Notes: generated by a model from the sequence alone, not told the origin. A stretch of 64,000 nucleotides of DNA from an uncultured Pseudodesulfovibrio sp. (GCF_963675635.1 NZ_OY776488.1:1835501-1899500); one strand, 5' to 3'. Shown: positions 34,037-44,845, counted from the first letter of the stretch. A program made the numbers and translations.

Positions 34037-35074
34037 GTGAAAACGAAGATTGACACAATGTTGAGGAGCGTCGTTGTTACGGCGCTCCTCGTTCTTTCCC
34101 TGTTCGCCTTCGGCGCACAGGCCGCTCCCACTGCGACCGAGAACGCCGACGCGCTCATGCGCAAGGCCAACGACGTCATGACCACGGGCGACCTCAAGGC
34201 CGCTGTCTCCATTTATCTGCAAATCCCGGTCCCCGGCCCGGAAGGCGACGAAGGCCAGTTCGCTTCCAGCCGCATGCAGGCCGCACGACTTGAATTCGCG
34301 GTCAAGGACTATCCTGCCGCCATCGCCATTGCAGAAGAACTGCTGGCTGTCTACCCGGACAACATTGAGGCACTCCAGTTCCGCGACTCAGTGGAAGAGG
34401 CGATGTTGCCCCAGTGGAAACGGCTGATGAACGACACGATCAAATTCGTGCCGCATCTTCTCAAAGGCAGTCTCATGACCCTGCTGCTGGTGGTCTTCAC
34501 CATGATCATTTCGCCCATTGGCGGACTGCTCATCGCGCTTGGACGCATCGGCAGTTTCAGAGCCATAAACAGGCTGTGCTGGTTCATCATCTGGCTGTTC
34601 CGCGGCACCCCGCTTCTGCTTCAGCTTTTCTTCATCTATTATGGGTTGCCCGCCATCGGCATCACCTTGAAGCCCATCCCGGCAGCACTCATAGGACTCG
34701 GCCTGAACTATTCGGCCTACCTTGCGGAGATCATCCGCAGCGGCATCCAGTCCATCGACCACGGGCAGATGGAAGCCGCCGAAGCCATGGGCATGTCCAA
34801 CTGGCAAGCCATGCGCCGAATCATCATTCCACAGACATACCGCGTCATTCTGCCGCCCGTGGGCAACGAATTCATCGCACTCATCAAGGACACCGCACTG
34901 GTTTCCACCATTGCCATGGTAGAACTGATGCGCACGGCAGACCAGTTGTTCAACGCTTCGTTCAACATCACCGTGCTTGGATTGGCCGCCGTTATCTACC
35001 TTCTTTTCACCACGGTCTTCACCTTCACTTTCGAACGACTTGAAGAGCGCGTGGGCGCATACGAGAAACGCTGA
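34037..35074 (+). CDS. Amino-acid ABC permease with an N-terminal periplasmic helical domain
   Basis: Residues ~135-345 are a HisM/GlnP-type permease (LLKGSLMTLLLVVFTMIIS, and the EAAEAMGMSNWQAMRRIIIPQ loop that contacts the ATPase). Residues ~1-30 form a signal or first span, and ~30-125 an alpha-helical TPR-like region (ALMRKANDVMTTGDLKAAVSIY, then ARLEFAVKDYPAAIAIAEEL). Ordinary permeases of this type have about 220 residues, so the fusion is unusual. The start is GTG 34037; ATG 34058 is an alternative. Its stop overlaps the ATPase start. Confidence 0.88.
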   Translation: MKTKIDTMLRSVVVTALLVLSLFAFGAQAAPTATENADALMRKANDVMTTGDLKAAVSIYLQIPVPGPEGDEGQFASSRMQAARLEFAVKDYPAAIAIAEELLAVYPDNIEALQFRDSVEEAMLPQWKRLMNDTIKFVPHLLKGSLMTLLLVVFTMIISPIGGLLIALGRIGSFRAINRLCWFIIWLFRGTPLLLQLFFIYYGLPAIGITLKPIPAALIGLGLNYSAYLAEIIRSGIQSIDHGQMEAAEAMGMSNWQAMRRIIIPQTYRVILPPVGNEFIALIKDTALVSTIAMVELMRTADQLFNASFNITVLGLAAVIYLLFTTVFTFTFERLEERVGAYEKR

Positions 35075-35838
35075 TGCAACCACTTCTGGAACTCAAGAAC
35101 ATCGTCAAGAGCTTCGGCTCCCATCGGGCCGTGGATAACATCGACCTTTCGATGCAGGCCGGAGAGAAGACCGTCATCATCGGTCCTTCCGGCTCAGGAA
35201 AATCCACCCTGCTGCGCGCTATCAACATTCTGGAGACCATTGATTCTGGCTCAATTCTGTTTGAAGGAAAAGCCGTGGGCTATCGTCAGCTCAAAGGCAA
35301 ACAGGTACTCGACAAGCCAAAGAGCATCTGCAGGCTGCGCACACAGATCGGCATGGTTTTCCAGCACTTCAATCTGTTCCCGCACATGACCGTGGTCCAA
35401 AATGCCATGGAAGGTCAGGTGACTGTCCTCGGCACTCCCAAGGCAGAAGCCAAGGCCGTTGCCATGAACATGCTTGAAAAAGTCGGCATGGGCGAATTTG
35501 CAGACCGCTTTCCAGCATCGCTTTCCGGCGGGCAGAAACAGCGCGCCGCCATCGCCCGGGCATTATCCATGAAACCGAAACTGATGCTCTTCGATGAACC
35601 GACCTCTGCACTGGACCCGGAACTGGTGGGAGAAGTGTTCGCCGCCATCAAGCAGTTGGCCGACGAAGGCATGACCATGATCATCGTCACCCACAACATG
35701 GGCTTTGCCCGCGAGGTCGCGGATCAAGTCGTTTTCATGGAGAACGGTTCCTTCCTTGCCAAAGGTGCTCCAGACGACTTCTTCGCCAAGCAATGCGAAG
35801 ATCCGCGTATTCAGAGTTTTATTGATCGTATTTTTTAA
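35074..35838 (+). CDS. Polar amino-acid ABC transporter ATPase
   Basis: The 254-residue protein has Walker A GPSGSGKST, the Q-loop, the signature LSGGQKQRAAIARAL, Walker B LMLFDEPTSALDP and the switch histidine in VTHNMGFAREVA, as in GlnQ/HisP. It powers uptake with the two upstream products. It is coupled to the permease by TGATG and followed by a strong hairpin. Confidence 0.93.
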   Translation: MQPLLELKNIVKSFGSHRAVDNIDLSMQAGEKTVIIGPSGSGKSTLLRAINILETIDSGSILFEGKAVGYRQLKGKQVLDKPKSICRLRTQIGMVFQHFNLFPHMTVVQNAMEGQVTVLGTPKAEAKAVAMNMLEKVGMGEFADRFPASLSGGQKQRAAIARALSMKPKLMLFDEPTSALDPELVGEVFAAIKQLADEGMTMIIVTHNMGFAREVADQVVFMENGSFLAKGAPDDFFAKQCEDPRIQSFIDRIF

Positions 35839-35869
35839 AAACTGTACATTGATAGCATGTAGTTACCAC

Positions 35870-35901
35870 AACGGCCCGGAAGGATCTCCTTCCGGGCCGT
35901 T
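35870..35901 (+). terminator. Terminator of the amino-acid ABC operon
   Basis: Arms 35870-35884 and 35887-35901 are perfect 15-bp complements with a 2-base loop, ending in TTTAATTAAT. It lies 32 bases after the ATPase stop. Confidence 0.75.
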
Positions 35902-36022
35902 TAATTAATCAGAGCCCAACGAGCAACTTACCAGATTATTATCGACTTGATAGCGCCATTTACGATAGACATATCTAATGCGAAGATTTGGGTGCATTGC
36001 ATTTCCCTCTTTAGGAATGACT

Positions 36023-37198
36023 ATGAACATACTCTTTTATGACTGTTTCTCCGGCATAAGCGGCGACATGAACCTCGCGGCAATGATTGCTCTTGGCGTC
36101 GATCCAGGCGACCTGACAAATGAAATTTCAAAGCTCGACCTTGATGACGAATTCTCTTTTGAAGTGACCACGGATTCTCGCAAAGGTATTCATGGTACGC
36201 GCGTCAATGTGGTTCCCATAGGTCAGCACAATGCACACCGGAATCTTGAAGATATTGAATCAATTATCACCGCAAGCTCTCTCAGCACCCCAGTCAAAGA
36301 AACCAGCCTCGCCATGTTCAGACGCGTGGCGGAAGCCGAGGCAAAAGTCCACAACACAGCACTGCATGAAGTCCACTTTCATGAAGTCGGTGCAATCGAT
36401 TCGATCGTGGATATCGTGGGCGCAGCCATCTGCTTTCATGCCCTCGCACTCGACGCGGTCTGGTGTTCTCCCGTAGAAATGGGCGGGGGTTTCGTCACAT
36501 GCGCCCATGGGACACTCCCTGTACCGGCACCGGCAACCGTGGAAATTCTCAAGGGCTGTCCGACCACTCGTGGAGCCGTTAAAAAGGAAACAACCACCCC
36601 GACTGGTGCGGCCATACTTGCCACACTGGTCGATCACTTCACGGACACCCCGACCATGACCGTGAACAAAACCGGCTACGGCATTGGCCACCGAGACACT
36701 GACATTCCCAACGTCCTGCGCGTCCACCTGGCATCTATAAATAAACCCTCAGCCAACCAGAAAATCATCCCCGCACGACTGCTGCAATGCAACATCGACG
36801 ACATGACCGGCGAAATGCTTGGATCGGCACTCGATCTCCTCTTGGAAGCCGGGGCCATGGATGTGCACTTCACGCCCATCATCATGAAAAAAAGCCGTCC
36901 GGGTACAACCGTTTCACTGCTCTGTGGAGCTGAACACGAAGAAAAATTCAAAAGTCTTCTTTTCAGACAAACCACGACACTGGGCATCAAGTCCATACCG
37001 CTTGAAAAAACCGAGTTAGACATTTCCTTTGAGAAGCTGGAAACGCCGCTTGGCACCGTTACAATGAAAAACGCGATTCTTGACGGGAAGATAATCAAAA
37101 CCAAACCGGAATTTGAAGACTGCCGAAATTTGGCACACAAACACGGCATTTCCCTCAGCGAAGTGTCTGTTCTAATTGGCAAGGAGCGTAAAGCATGA
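36023..37198 (+). CDS. larC: LarC, nickel insertion enzyme of the nickel-pincer cofactor pathway
   Basis: The 391-residue protein starts NILFYDCFSGISGDMNLAAM and contains the His-rich segment LHEVHFHEVGAIDSIVDIVG, both typical of LarC (DUF111). LarC is a CTP-dependent cyclometallase that puts nickel into the pincer nucleotide. It is a single intact frame, unlike Lactobacillus plantarum where larC is split by a frameshift. AGGA precedes ATG 36023. It overlaps larE by four bases. Confidence 0.92.
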   Translation: MNILFYDCFSGISGDMNLAAMIALGVDPGDLTNEISKLDLDDEFSFEVTTDSRKGIHGTRVNVVPIGQHNAHRNLEDIESIITASSLSTPVKETSLAMFRRVAEAEAKVHNTALHEVHFHEVGAIDSIVDIVGAAICFHALALDAVWCSPVEMGGGFVTCAHGTLPVPAPATVEILKGCPTTRGAVKKETTTPTGAAILATLVDHFTDTPTMTVNKTGYGIGHRDTDIPNVLRVHLASINKPSANQKIIPARLLQCNIDDMTGEMLGSALDLLLEAGAMDVHFTPIIMKKSRPGTTVSLLCGAEHEEKFKSLLFRQTTTLGIKSIPLEKTELDISFEKLETPLGTVTMKNAILDGKIIKTKPEFEDCRNLAHKHGISLSEVSVLIGKERKA

Positions 37199-37998
37199 TC
37201 AATGGAGCCAAGAAGCGATACGACTCATTATTAAACCTACTGAGCGAGACTGGCGGCGCACTTGTGACATACTCCGGCGGAGTGGACAGCACCCTGCTTC
37301 TTCATGCAGCCAAAGAGGTTCTTGGAGATATGCTTCTGGCAACCACGGTTGTCACTCCTTACATACCGAAGTGGGAAGTTGCAGAAGCGCGGCAATTGGC
37401 CGCGACAATGAAAGTGAAGCACATGGTTCTCTCGTTGCCCTTCCCCAACGCCCTTCGAATGAACCCTCCAGACCACTGTTATACATGCAAAAAAACATTA
37501 TTCGGCACACTCAAAGAGGCGGCAACCGACCATGGTCTGCCCTGTGTTCTTGATGGCACAAATGCCGATGATATCCTCAACTTTCGTCCCGGCCTGAAAG
37601 CTTTACGCGAACTGGGCATCACCAGTCCGCTCATGGAGGCGGGCTTGACCAAACAAAACATACGAGACTTATCCCAGCACATTGGTCTGCCTACATGGAA
37701 CAAGCCATCATTTGCCTGCCTGCTTTCACGTATGCCGGTAAACGAACGAGTGCATGAAGAGGATTTGAACAGGGTGGAACAAGCAGAAGTCTTTCTCATG
37801 AACCGAGGATTTCCGGCAGTTCGGGTGCGTCACCACGGGGACATCGCCCGTATTGAGGTCCCTCGTGACCGTGTTGGCGACCTTGCCACATCTGATATCA
37901 AACACATAGACGCAAAATTCAAACGATTAGGCTACCGCCACGTGACCGTGGATCTGGCGGGATATACCATGGGAAGCCAAAACCGCCCTGCAGAATAA
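37195..37998 (+). CDS. larE: LarE, sulfur-donating enzyme of nickel-pincer synthesis
   Basis: The 267-residue PP-loop protein has SGGVDSTLLLHAAKE (adenylation of the pyridinium dicarboxylate) and HCYTCKKTLFG, DGTNADD and WNKPSFACLLSR, the last with the cysteine expected to donate sulfur. Whether it is the single-cysteine sacrificial type or the cluster-containing type is not clear by eye. It is coupled to larC by ATGA. Confidence 0.92.
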   Translation: MINGAKKRYDSLLNLLSETGGALVTYSGGVDSTLLLHAAKEVLGDMLLATTVVTPYIPKWEVAEARQLAATMKVKHMVLSLPFPNALRMNPPDHCYTCKKTLFGTLKEAATDHGLPCVLDGTNADDILNFRPGLKALRELGITSPLMEAGLTKQNIRDLSQHIGLPTWNKPSFACLLSRMPVNERVHEEDLNRVEQAEVFLMNRGFPAVRVRHHGDIARIEVPRDRVGDLATSDIKHIDAKFKRLGYRHVTVDLAGYTMGSQNRPAE

Positions 37999-38011
37999 TG
38001 GATACACGACC

Positions 38012-38764
38012 ATGAACGACAGTATACTCAAGAAAATTTTGCAAAACGTGCAAGACGGCACACTGCCCATAGATCAGGGGTTGGAAAAACTCCGCGACCT
38101 CCCGTTTCTGGATATCGGTCACACCAAAATCGATCTGCACCGCTCTCTGCGCAACGGCTTTCCCGAGGTCATTTACGGCTCCGGCAAAACCCCCGAGCAG
38201 GTGGCTGATATTTTCGCTCACATGCAGGCACACGGTAATGTCTTGGCGACCCGTGTCTCTGACAAAACAGCTGCACACGTCCGGTCCATCTTCCCTGAGG
38301 TAGAATACAACCCAACTGCCCGCACCCTCACATGGGTCAAAAAGGCAATCAGCTACGGCGCAGGTGAAATTGCCATCATCACAGCTGGAACTTCCGATCT
38401 TCCCGTTGCAGAAGAGGCCAAAGTCACCTGCGAAATGCTTGGCAGTCGTGCGACCATCACGTCCGATGTAGGCGTAGCCGGGATCCATCGTCTGTTTGAT
38501 CGCATGGAAGACATCCGCAAGGCATCCGTCCTCATCGTCATCGCGGGTATGGAAGGTGCACTCGCCAGCGTCATCGGCGGTCTGGTGGAACAACCGATCA
38601 TAGCGGTCCCGACCTCGGTCGGTTACGGAGCCAATTTCTCAGGTCTGTCCGCCCTGCTCGGTATGCTCACATCCTGTGCCAGCGGCGTTACCGTGGTTAA
38701 CATCGATAACGGTTTCGGCGCAGCCTGCGCGGCCTGCAAGATAGCCCGGCTCATCAGGGAGTAG
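38012..38764 (+). CDS. larB: LarB, carboxylase/hydrolase of nickel-pincer synthesis
   Basis: The 250-residue protein has a short N-terminal part and a PurE-like C-terminal domain (EIAIITAGTSDLPVAEEA, then SDVGVAGIHRL, VIAGMEGALASVIGGLV and GYGANFSGLSALLGML). LarB carboxylates nicotinic acid adenine dinucleotide and releases AMP, the first step of the cofactor. It follows larE by 13 bases. No larA or nickel transporter gene adjoins, so the client enzyme is elsewhere. Confidence 0.93.
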   Translation: MNDSILKKILQNVQDGTLPIDQGLEKLRDLPFLDIGHTKIDLHRSLRNGFPEVIYGSGKTPEQVADIFAHMQAHGNVLATRVSDKTAAHVRSIFPEVEYNPTARTLTWVKKAISYGAGEIAIITAGTSDLPVAEEAKVTCEMLGSRATITSDVGVAGIHRLFDRMEDIRKASVLIVIAGMEGALASVIGGLVEQPIIAVPTSVGYGANFSGLSALLGMLTSCASGVTVVNIDNGFGAACAACKIARLIRE

Positions 38765-38939
38765 CAGGAATCGCCATCAACGCAGTCGTCGAATGATTTC
38801 GTCGCCGTCAGCCAAAGGGTGCTGTCGCCTAAGGCAAATCATTTACTCAATAGAAAACAACACCACAAACGACAGCCTTCGAAAAGCGACGCAAAAAGTA
38901 TAGAGAAAGAAAAGGACAGGAGTCCGGGAGAGGCAAACG

Positions 38940-39944
38940 CTACCCGATCTTGCGAACCGACCGACGTTTCACCAATGTCGGCTCGATCTTGATAACCTTG
39001 CCTTTGGTACGCTTGCTGTCCAGCCGGTCGATGAGCGTATCCACAGCCATTGCCGCGATTTCACCCTTGGGCTGATGGATGGTGGTCAGAGGCGGAGCCG
39101 CATGGCGAGCGATGTAGATATCATCGTATCCGACCAGAGAAAGATCGTCAGGAACACTGATTCCCAGACGGGATGCTTCGCTGATGATGCCAATGGCCAT
39201 CATGTCGTTGCATACGAACAGTGCTGTGGGCCGTTCTGCAAGATCGTTCAGACGCTGCATGGCTCGAACACCGCCTTCGCATTCATAATCGCCTTCCATG
39301 ATCCATTCATTATGCACGTGAAGCCCAGCATCATCCATGGATGCTCGGAAACCCTCCACTCGCTCTTCGGCGGAACGTCTGCCCTTTGGACCCGTCACGC
39401 AGCCGATGGCTGTATGTCCCATGGCGATAAGATGTTCGGTTGCCAACCGGGCACCGTACGGGGAGTTGTCGTAAATACGATCCACATTGTCGGATTCCGG
39501 ACCCCAATCAAAGACCACGATAGGCACACTGCGCTCGGCTTCGAGTAATTTGATAACATCATCGTTGACTTCACTGCACAGCAAAAGCAGACCATCCACG
39601 CGCTTTTCTTCCAATGCATCAAGATTGGCTTCCATACGGTGAATGTCACCTTCCGTATTGCACAGAAACAGCGTGTATCCACGTTCGTAACACCGCCGCT
39701 CAACTTCGTGCACCACCTCGGCAAAAAAAGGGTTGCGACTTGTGGTCACAAGCATGCCAAGCGTCCGGGTCTTCTGCCCCTTGAGACTGCGCGCGATGGA
39801 AGACGGACGATAGTTCAACTCGCGCACGGCCTGCTTCACACGTTCGCAGGTATCTTCCCTGACAAAACGTGTTTTATTCAACACATGCGACACGGTTGAT
39901 GTCGACACCCCAGCGAGTTTTGCTACGTCTTTGATCGTCGCCAT
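38940..39944 (-). CDS. rbsR: LacI-family repressor, probably of the ribose operon
   Basis: The 334-residue protein has the LacI helix-turn-helix (IKDVAKLAGVSTSTVSHVLN), the hinge region, and a periplasmic-binding-protein-like effector domain (TLGMLVTTSRNPFFAEVV, then TALFVCNDMMAIGI). It is the last gene of the rbs operon, six bases after rbsK, as in several bacteria. The 28-bp palindrome upstream of rbsD is its likely binding site. Ribose as effector is inferred from the operon. Confidence 0.88.
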   Translation of the reverse strand: MATIKDVAKLAGVSTSTVSHVLNKTRFVREDTCERVKQAVRELNYRPSSIARSLKGQKTRTLGMLVTTSRNPFFAEVVHEVERRCYERGYTLFLCNTEGDIHRMEANLDALEEKRVDGLLLLCSEVNDDVIKLLEAERSVPIVVFDWGPESDNVDRIYDNSPYGARLATEHLIAMGHTAIGCVTGPKGRRSAEERVEGFRASMDDAGLHVHNEWIMEGDYECEGGVRAMQRLNDLAERPTALFVCNDMMAIGIISEASRLGISVPDDLSLVGYDDIYIARHAAPPLTTIHQPKGEIAAMAVDTLIDRLDSKRTKGKVIKIEPTLVKRRSVRKIG

Positions 39945-39950
39945 AATACG

Positions 39951-40877
39951 TTATGCGTTCGCTTTCATGAACGCGTGAACCTCTTGAATTGTCGGTATGG
40001 ATGTCTGCGCGCCCAGTCGCGTCACGGACAGGGCCGCTGCTGCATGAGCAAACCCGATTGCCGAATGTATATCCTGTCCATCCTGCAGGGCCGCGACCAA
40101 TGCACCGTTGAAAGTATCCCCTGCCGCCGTGGTATCCACAGGATCAACCCGGTAGCCGGGAATCAACCCGGAAGCGTCTGAGGAACTCAGGTAAGCCCCT
40201 TGACTTCCGAGCGTAATTAAGACGTTTTCAACACCTTTGTCATGTAATATTTCTGCGGCTCTACGTGCCCCCTCTTCGGACTCGACCGGGATACCTGTCA
40301 GGACTTCGGCTTCGGTCTCGTTGGGGGTAATCATGGCAAGATCCGCAAGCAGGGAATCCGGTAGTGATCGAGCCGGAGCCGGATTCAAGATCACACGCGC
40401 TCCCGCCGCACAGGCTTCCCTCGCCGCCAGGACAACGCTTTCAAGCGGGCTTTCCAACTGCATGAGCACGGTATCCGCCGACCGCAAAAGCGGCAAATAC
40501 GGTTCGAGCCGTTCAGGAGTCAGGGAGGCGTTTGCTTCAGGCGATATGGAAATGGAGTTCTCGCCACTAGCCGCGACCTGTATAAGAGCGACGCCGGTGG
40601 GGAGACCATCCACAACCATGACGCCGGAGGTGTCCATGCCGTCGTCCCGAAACCTCTCGATCATACGATGACCGAAATCATCGTCACCGACACAGGCGAT
40701 AAAACCGATATCCGCACCGAGACGGGCGGCGGCGACCGCCTGATTGGCACCCTTGCCGCCGGGAAGCACCTGATACCCATGCCCCGTGACGGTTTCGCCG
40801 GGACGGGGAAAATCATCCACTTGCAGGACATGGTCGGCATTGACACTGCCGAGTACGATCAATTTCGGTGAAGCCAT
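39951..40877 (-). CDS. rbsK: Ribokinase
   Basis: The 308-residue PfkB-family kinase has the N-terminal [20 protein letters not shown], the [15 protein letters not shown] motif, and the C-terminal [13 protein letters not shown] with the catalytic aspartate. It phosphorylates ribose on entry. It lies between rbsB and the repressor gene on the same strand. Confidence 0.93.
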   Translation of the reverse strand: MASPKLIVLGSVNADHVLQVDDFPRPGETVTGHGYQVLPGGKGANQAVAAARLGADIGFIACVGDDDFGHRMIERFRDDGMDTSGVMVVDGLPTGVALIQVAASGENSISISPEANASLTPERLEPYLPLLRSADTVLMQLESPLESVVLAAREACAAGARVILNPAPARSLPDSLLADLAMITPNETEAEVLTGIPVESEEGARRAAEILHDKGVENVLITLGSQGAYLSSSDASGLIPGYRVDPVDTTAAGDTFNGALVAALQDGQDIHSAIGFAHAAAALSVTRLGAQTSIPTIQEVHAFMKANA

Positions 40878-40949
40878 GAAGACGCTCTCTTACTGGGGAA
40901 AAAGAAAAAAAGGCGCACCGAGGCTGCCCGGTGCGCCTGACAAATCAAG

Positions 40950-41825
40950 TTATTGGACAACCATCAGCGGGACAGGGATATTGGCTTCGACCGTCTGGCC
41001 CTTGAGTACCTTGTCGGCAGTCTCAACGCCGAGGGAACCGATCAGCGCAGGCTGCTGGGCGATAGTACCGGCCATGTCGCCACGCTTGACGGCTGCAACA
41101 CCATCATCAGTGCCATCGAAACCAACGATGACGACAGTCTTGCCAGCGGCCTGAAGAGCACGCATGGCACCAAGAGCCATTTCATCATTCTGAGCGAACA
41201 CACCCTGCACGTCACCATAGTTAGCGAGCAGGTTCTCCATGACGTTCAAGCCTTTGGTGCGGTCAAAGTCGGCGGGCTGAGAAGCCAGCACCTTAAACTC
41301 GTTAGCCTTGACGGCCTGTGCGAAGCCTTCACCACGATCACGGGCTGCGGACGTGCCGGGCAACCCTTCAAGCTGGATAACCATGGCACCCTTGCCAAGT
41401 TTTTCAGCCATGAAGTCACCGGCCATCTTGCCGCCTGCGACGTTGTCGGAAGCAATGTGGGAAGCCACCTTACCGTGAGCAGCACCGCGGTCAAGGGTCA
41501 GCACCGGAATACCGGCGGTATTGATCAGACGAATAGCGTTGGAAACGGCATCGGAATCAGTGGGATTAATCAGGATGGCCTTGACACCGCGAACGGTCAG
41601 GTCTTCCACGTTGGCAAGTTCCTTGGCAGGATCATTCTGGGAATCGAGTACGATTAATTCGTAGCCCATTTCACCGGCTTTTTTCACGGCACCGTCTTTC
41701 AGTGTCACGAAAAACGGGTTGTTCAGGGTGGATACCACCAGGGCGATGGTGTCCTTTGCCTGAGCAGAGACGCCAAGTGCCATGGTCAGCACCAGGGCCA
41801 GAGCGAAGGTCAAAAGTTTTTTCAT
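40950..41825 (-). CDS. rbsB: Ribose ABC transporter binding protein
   Basis: The 291-residue protein has a signal peptide ([17 protein letters not shown]) and a class I sugar-binding fold: [61 protein letters not shown] and [15 protein letters not shown], close to E. coli RbsB. The second of two adjacent ATG codons (41825) has the better spacing to AGGAG. Confidence 0.94.
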   Translation of the reverse strand: MKKLLTFALALVLTMALGVSAQAKDTIALVVSTLNNPFFVTLKDGAVKKAGEMGYELIVLDSQNDPAKELANVEDLTVRGVKAILINPTDSDAVSNAIRLINTAGIPVLTLDRGAAHGKVASHIASDNVAGGKMAGDFMAEKLGKGAMVIQLEGLPGTSAARDRGEGFAQAVKANEFKVLASQPADFDRTKGLNVMENLLANYGDVQGVFAQNDEMALGAMRALQAAGKTVVIVGFDGTDDGVAAVKRGDMAGTIAQQPALIGSLGVETADKVLKGQTVEANIPVPLMVVQ

Positions 41826-41844
41826 CATACACTCCTTATGTTGT

Positions 41845-42825
41845 TTACTCTTTACTCTTCGTATCAACCAGGACCGCTAACAAGATGACAAGCGCTTTGG
41901 CTATCATCTGATAATAGGAAGATACATCAAGCAAATTCAATGCGTTATTGAGAAATCCAATAATCAGGGCACCAAGCAGGGTCCCCGTGATGGTTCCCTT
42001 GCCGCCCATGAGGCTGGTACCGCCAAGCACTACCGCCGCAATAGCATCGAGTTCATACCCATATCCGGCAGTTGGCTGAGCGGACGAAAGACGCGAGGTT
42101 ACGATCAGACCTGATAATGCGGAAAGAAAACCGGCAATGGCATAGACCGTGATCTTGATGCTATCCACATTGATGCCGGACAAACGAGTGGCGGATTCGT
42201 TGCCGCCAAGAGCGTAAATATACCGTCCCAGACGGGTGTGATTGAGCAGATACCATGCCCCGACAAACGTCACTGCCATAATCCAGATGGGAACCGGAAT
42301 GCCGAACAGGTACCCCGTACCGATGAAAGCAAACGCATCTGCCACATCGGTAAAGCCCGTGGATATGGGCCGACCATCCGTATACACAAGCGTCAGCCCG
42401 CGAACCATGGTCATGGAGACCAGCGTGGCAATGAACGCCTGGACCTTGCCCTTGGCAATGATGACGCCGCTGGCCGCACCGAGCAGCGCACCGGCTCCAA
42501 GGGCCGCACCGACTGCCAGTACAAGAGGCATTTCAGCGGCAATAAGACTTGCGCCGATGGCCCCGCACAGGGCCAGGACCGACCCGACGGACAGGTCAAT
42601 GCCAGCGGTCAGGATGACCAGTGTCATACCCACCGCCATGATGGCGTTGATAGCCGTCTGCCGCAGAATATTCAGGATGTTGCCTGTCGTGAAAAAATTG
42701 GGATTCAGAAAGGAAACAACGATGATCATTACGATCAATGCGATGATTGTTTTCTGACGGATCAACCGTTCCTTGATGGATACAGATTGTGTCTCTCCAT
42801 TCGACGATGCTTTTGCTGCGCTCAT
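41845..42825 (-). CDS. rbsC: Ribose ABC transporter permease
   Basis: The 326-residue membrane protein has about ten spans and typical RbsC segments: [38 protein letters not shown], and [20 protein letters not shown]. It forms the channel with RbsA and overlaps rbsA by four bases. Confidence 0.94.
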   Translation of the reverse strand: MSAAKASSNGETQSVSIKERLIRQKTIIALIVMIIVVSFLNPNFFTTGNILNILRQTAINAIMAVGMTLVILTAGIDLSVGSVLALCGAIGASLIAAEMPLVLAVGAALGAGALLGAASGVIIAKGKVQAFIATLVSMTMVRGLTLVYTDGRPISTGFTDVADAFAFIGTGYLFGIPVPIWIMAVTFVGAWYLLNHTRLGRYIYALGGNESATRLSGINVDSIKITVYAIAGFLSALSGLIVTSRLSSAQPTAGYGYELDAIAAVVLGGTSLMGGKGTITGTLLGALIIGFLNNALNLLDVSSYYQMIAKALVILLAVLVDTKSKE

Positions 42826-44324
42826 GCAGCCTCCTTACGTGCCCTGCCGATGGCACAGGCCATGAGTTTTTCCTGGTCCGCTTCCTGTGCCGTGAACTCG
42901 CCGCAGAAACGGCCTTCGTGCATGACGGCAATGCGATCACTCATGCCGAGTATTTCCGGCATTTCTGATGAAATCAGAATAATACTCATACCTTCCGACT
43001 TGAAGGAATTAATGAGCTGATAGATTTCCTTTTTTGCCCCGACATCAACACCACGCGTCGGTTCGTCGAGAATGAGTACCTTGGGGCGGTCCATAAGCCC
43101 CTTGGCAATGGCGACCTTCTGTTGATTGCCGCCCGACAGATTACCGACCTCCTGTCGGCGGGATGGAGTTCTGATATTGAACGCTTCGATGTATTTGTCA
43201 GTGGCACGGCGTTCATTGATCTGATCGATGTGCCCGATGCCGGAACAGAAATCAGTCAATGCAGTCAGGGTCATGTTCTCCTTGACCGACAGCCCCAGGA
43301 TGAGGCTGTCCGCTTTCCGATCTTCACTGATATAAGCGATGCCGGCGTCAAGGGCGTCACCGGGTGTCTTGATATCGAGCAGTTTACCACCCATGTAGAT
43401 AGCACCGCCGTACTTGGGATAGGCTCCGTAAATTGCCTTCATCAACTCGGTACGCCCTGCACCCATAAGACCGGATATGCCCAGAATCTCGCCTTCCCGC
43501 ACGGAAAACGACAATCCTTCGAGGCGCGGTCCCGTGAGGTCTTTCACCTCCAGACTGACCGCTCCCAGTTCCACATCTACCCGCGGGTACTGTTCTTCCA
43601 GCCTGCGACCGACCATCATCTCGATAAGTCCATCCTCGGTAATATCCGCTACCGGACTTTCTCCAATGAACTTCCCATCACGCAAAACAGTCACGTCGTC
43701 ACAGATTTCAAAAATTTCCTTGAGACGGTGAGAGATATAGACCACGCCATGCCCGGATTCTCGCAGTTCACGAATAACGGAGAACAACGCCTTGGTTTCG
43801 GTGTCGGTCAAGGTGTCGGTCGGCTCGTCCATGATGATGACACGAGATTCAAAAGACAGTGCCTTGGCGATCTCGACCATCTGCTGTTCACCGATACCCA
43901 GTTCTCCAAGACGATGACGCGAAGATCGTGTCACGCCGAGTTTGACCAGTAGTTCATCCGCCATCCGGTACATCTCCTTCCATCGGATATGTCCCAGAAA
44001 GCCGACCTTTTCACGGCCCAGAAATATGTTTTCGGCAATGGAAAGTTCTGGCAGGAGGTTGAGTTCCTGATGAATGATGCTGATACCGGCTGCCTGCGAT
44101 GCACGGGGACCGCTGAATGTTCGTTCTTCGCCCAGATACCGAAGTGTTCCAGCGTCCCGCCTGTAGATGCCGGTCAGTACCTTCATGAGCGTGGACTTAC
44201 CTGCGCCGTTCTCACCCACAAGCCCCATGACTCTGCCGGGAGATACCCGAAGGTTCACGCCATCCAGTGCCTTGACACCCGGAAAGCTCTTTTCGATATT
44301 CTCAAGTTTGAGCAGTTCGGTCAT
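42822..44324 (-). CDS. rbsA: Ribose ABC transporter ATPase
   Basis: The 500-residue protein is two fused ABC domains. The first has Walker [10 protein letters not shown] and [15 protein letters not shown]; the second has a degenerate Walker A ([10 protein letters not shown]) but a complete [15 protein letters not shown] signature and [14 protein letters not shown]. This asymmetry is normal for sugar ATPases such as RbsA. Confidence 0.94.
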   Translation of the reverse strand: MTELLKLENIEKSFPGVKALDGVNLRVSPGRVMGLVGENGAGKSTLMKVLTGIYRRDAGTLRYLGEERTFSGPRASQAAGISIIHQELNLLPELSIAENIFLGREKVGFLGHIRWKEMYRMADELLVKLGVTRSSRHRLGELGIGEQQMVEIAKALSFESRVIIMDEPTDTLTDTETKALFSVIRELRESGHGVVYISHRLKEIFEICDDVTVLRDGKFIGESPVADITEDGLIEMMVGRRLEEQYPRVDVELGAVSLEVKDLTGPRLEGLSFSVREGEILGISGLMGAGRTELMKAIYGAYPKYGGAIYMGGKLLDIKTPGDALDAGIAYISEDRKADSLILGLSVKENMTLTALTDFCSGIGHIDQINERRATDKYIEAFNIRTPSRRQEVGNLSGGNQQKVAIAKGLMDRPKVLILDEPTRGVDVGAKKEIYQLINSFKSEGMSIILISSEMPEILGMSDRIAVMHEGRFCGEFTAQEADQEKLMACAIGRARKEAA

Positions 44325-44335
44325 GAATCTCTCCG

Positions 44336-44755
44336 TTAAAAAACAACGCCAGCTTTAAGAGTGATATTGGCATACGGGGTAAACTCCCCGGTCCGCACTA
44401 CGGCAACACTCTTTTGCGTATTTTCCTTGAAAACCTCATGGCTGACCCAGCTCACAGGAATGGGCTTGCCGCGCTCTATGGCGACCGACTCAAAGAAACC
44501 GAGCAATTTCTCATGCAATTCAGGACTGACGTCTTTAAATTCCTCAGCCAACTCCACTCCCTGAATTTCCATTTCGGAAACAACAGTTCTGACCACATCC
44601 ATAAAAGCGGGGACGCCTTCGGTCACGGCCAGATCAATACGTTGGACACCTGCCGGGATGGGCAGTCCGGCGTCACAAATGGTCAAACGGTCAAAATGCC
44701 CCAGCTTGGCCACAACGTATGATATCTCCGAATTAATAAGCTTGGTATTTTTCAT
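44336..44755 (-). CDS. rbsD: D-ribose pyranase
   Basis: The 139-residue protein matches RbsD along its length ([38 protein letters not shown], and [15 protein letters not shown]). It interconverts pyranose and furanose forms of ribose. ATG 44755 was chosen because it gives the standard N-terminus. It is the first gene of the rbs operon. Confidence 0.92.
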   Translation of the reverse strand: MKNTKLINSEISYVVAKLGHFDRLTICDAGLPIPAGVQRIDLAVTEGVPAFMDVVRTVVSEMEIQGVELAEEFKDVSPELHEKLLGFFESVAIERGKPIPVSWVSHEVFKENTQKSVAVVRTGEFTPYANITLKAGVVF

Positions 44756-44817
44756 GTTTTTTCCAGTAAGGTTCATACACACTGATTACCGTGCGAAGTC
44801 ACACGCTTGTAACACAA

Positions 44818-44845
44818 ATCGAAACGTTTGCGCAAACGTTTCGAT
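44818..44845. promoter_or_regulatory. LacI-type operator: perfect 28-bp palindrome upstream of rbsD
   Basis: ATCGAAACGTTTGC (44818-44831) is followed directly by its exact complement. The palindrome contains AAACGTTT twice, 12 bases apart, the usual core of LacI/RbsR-family operators, so two dimers or two registers could bind. It lies 62 bases before the rbsD start. Confidence 0.75.

Noticed and set aside
34388-35083. A 231-codon antisense frame over the ABC permease
   Set aside because: It is antisense to well-conserved permease motifs and its translation is highly polar and low in complexity.
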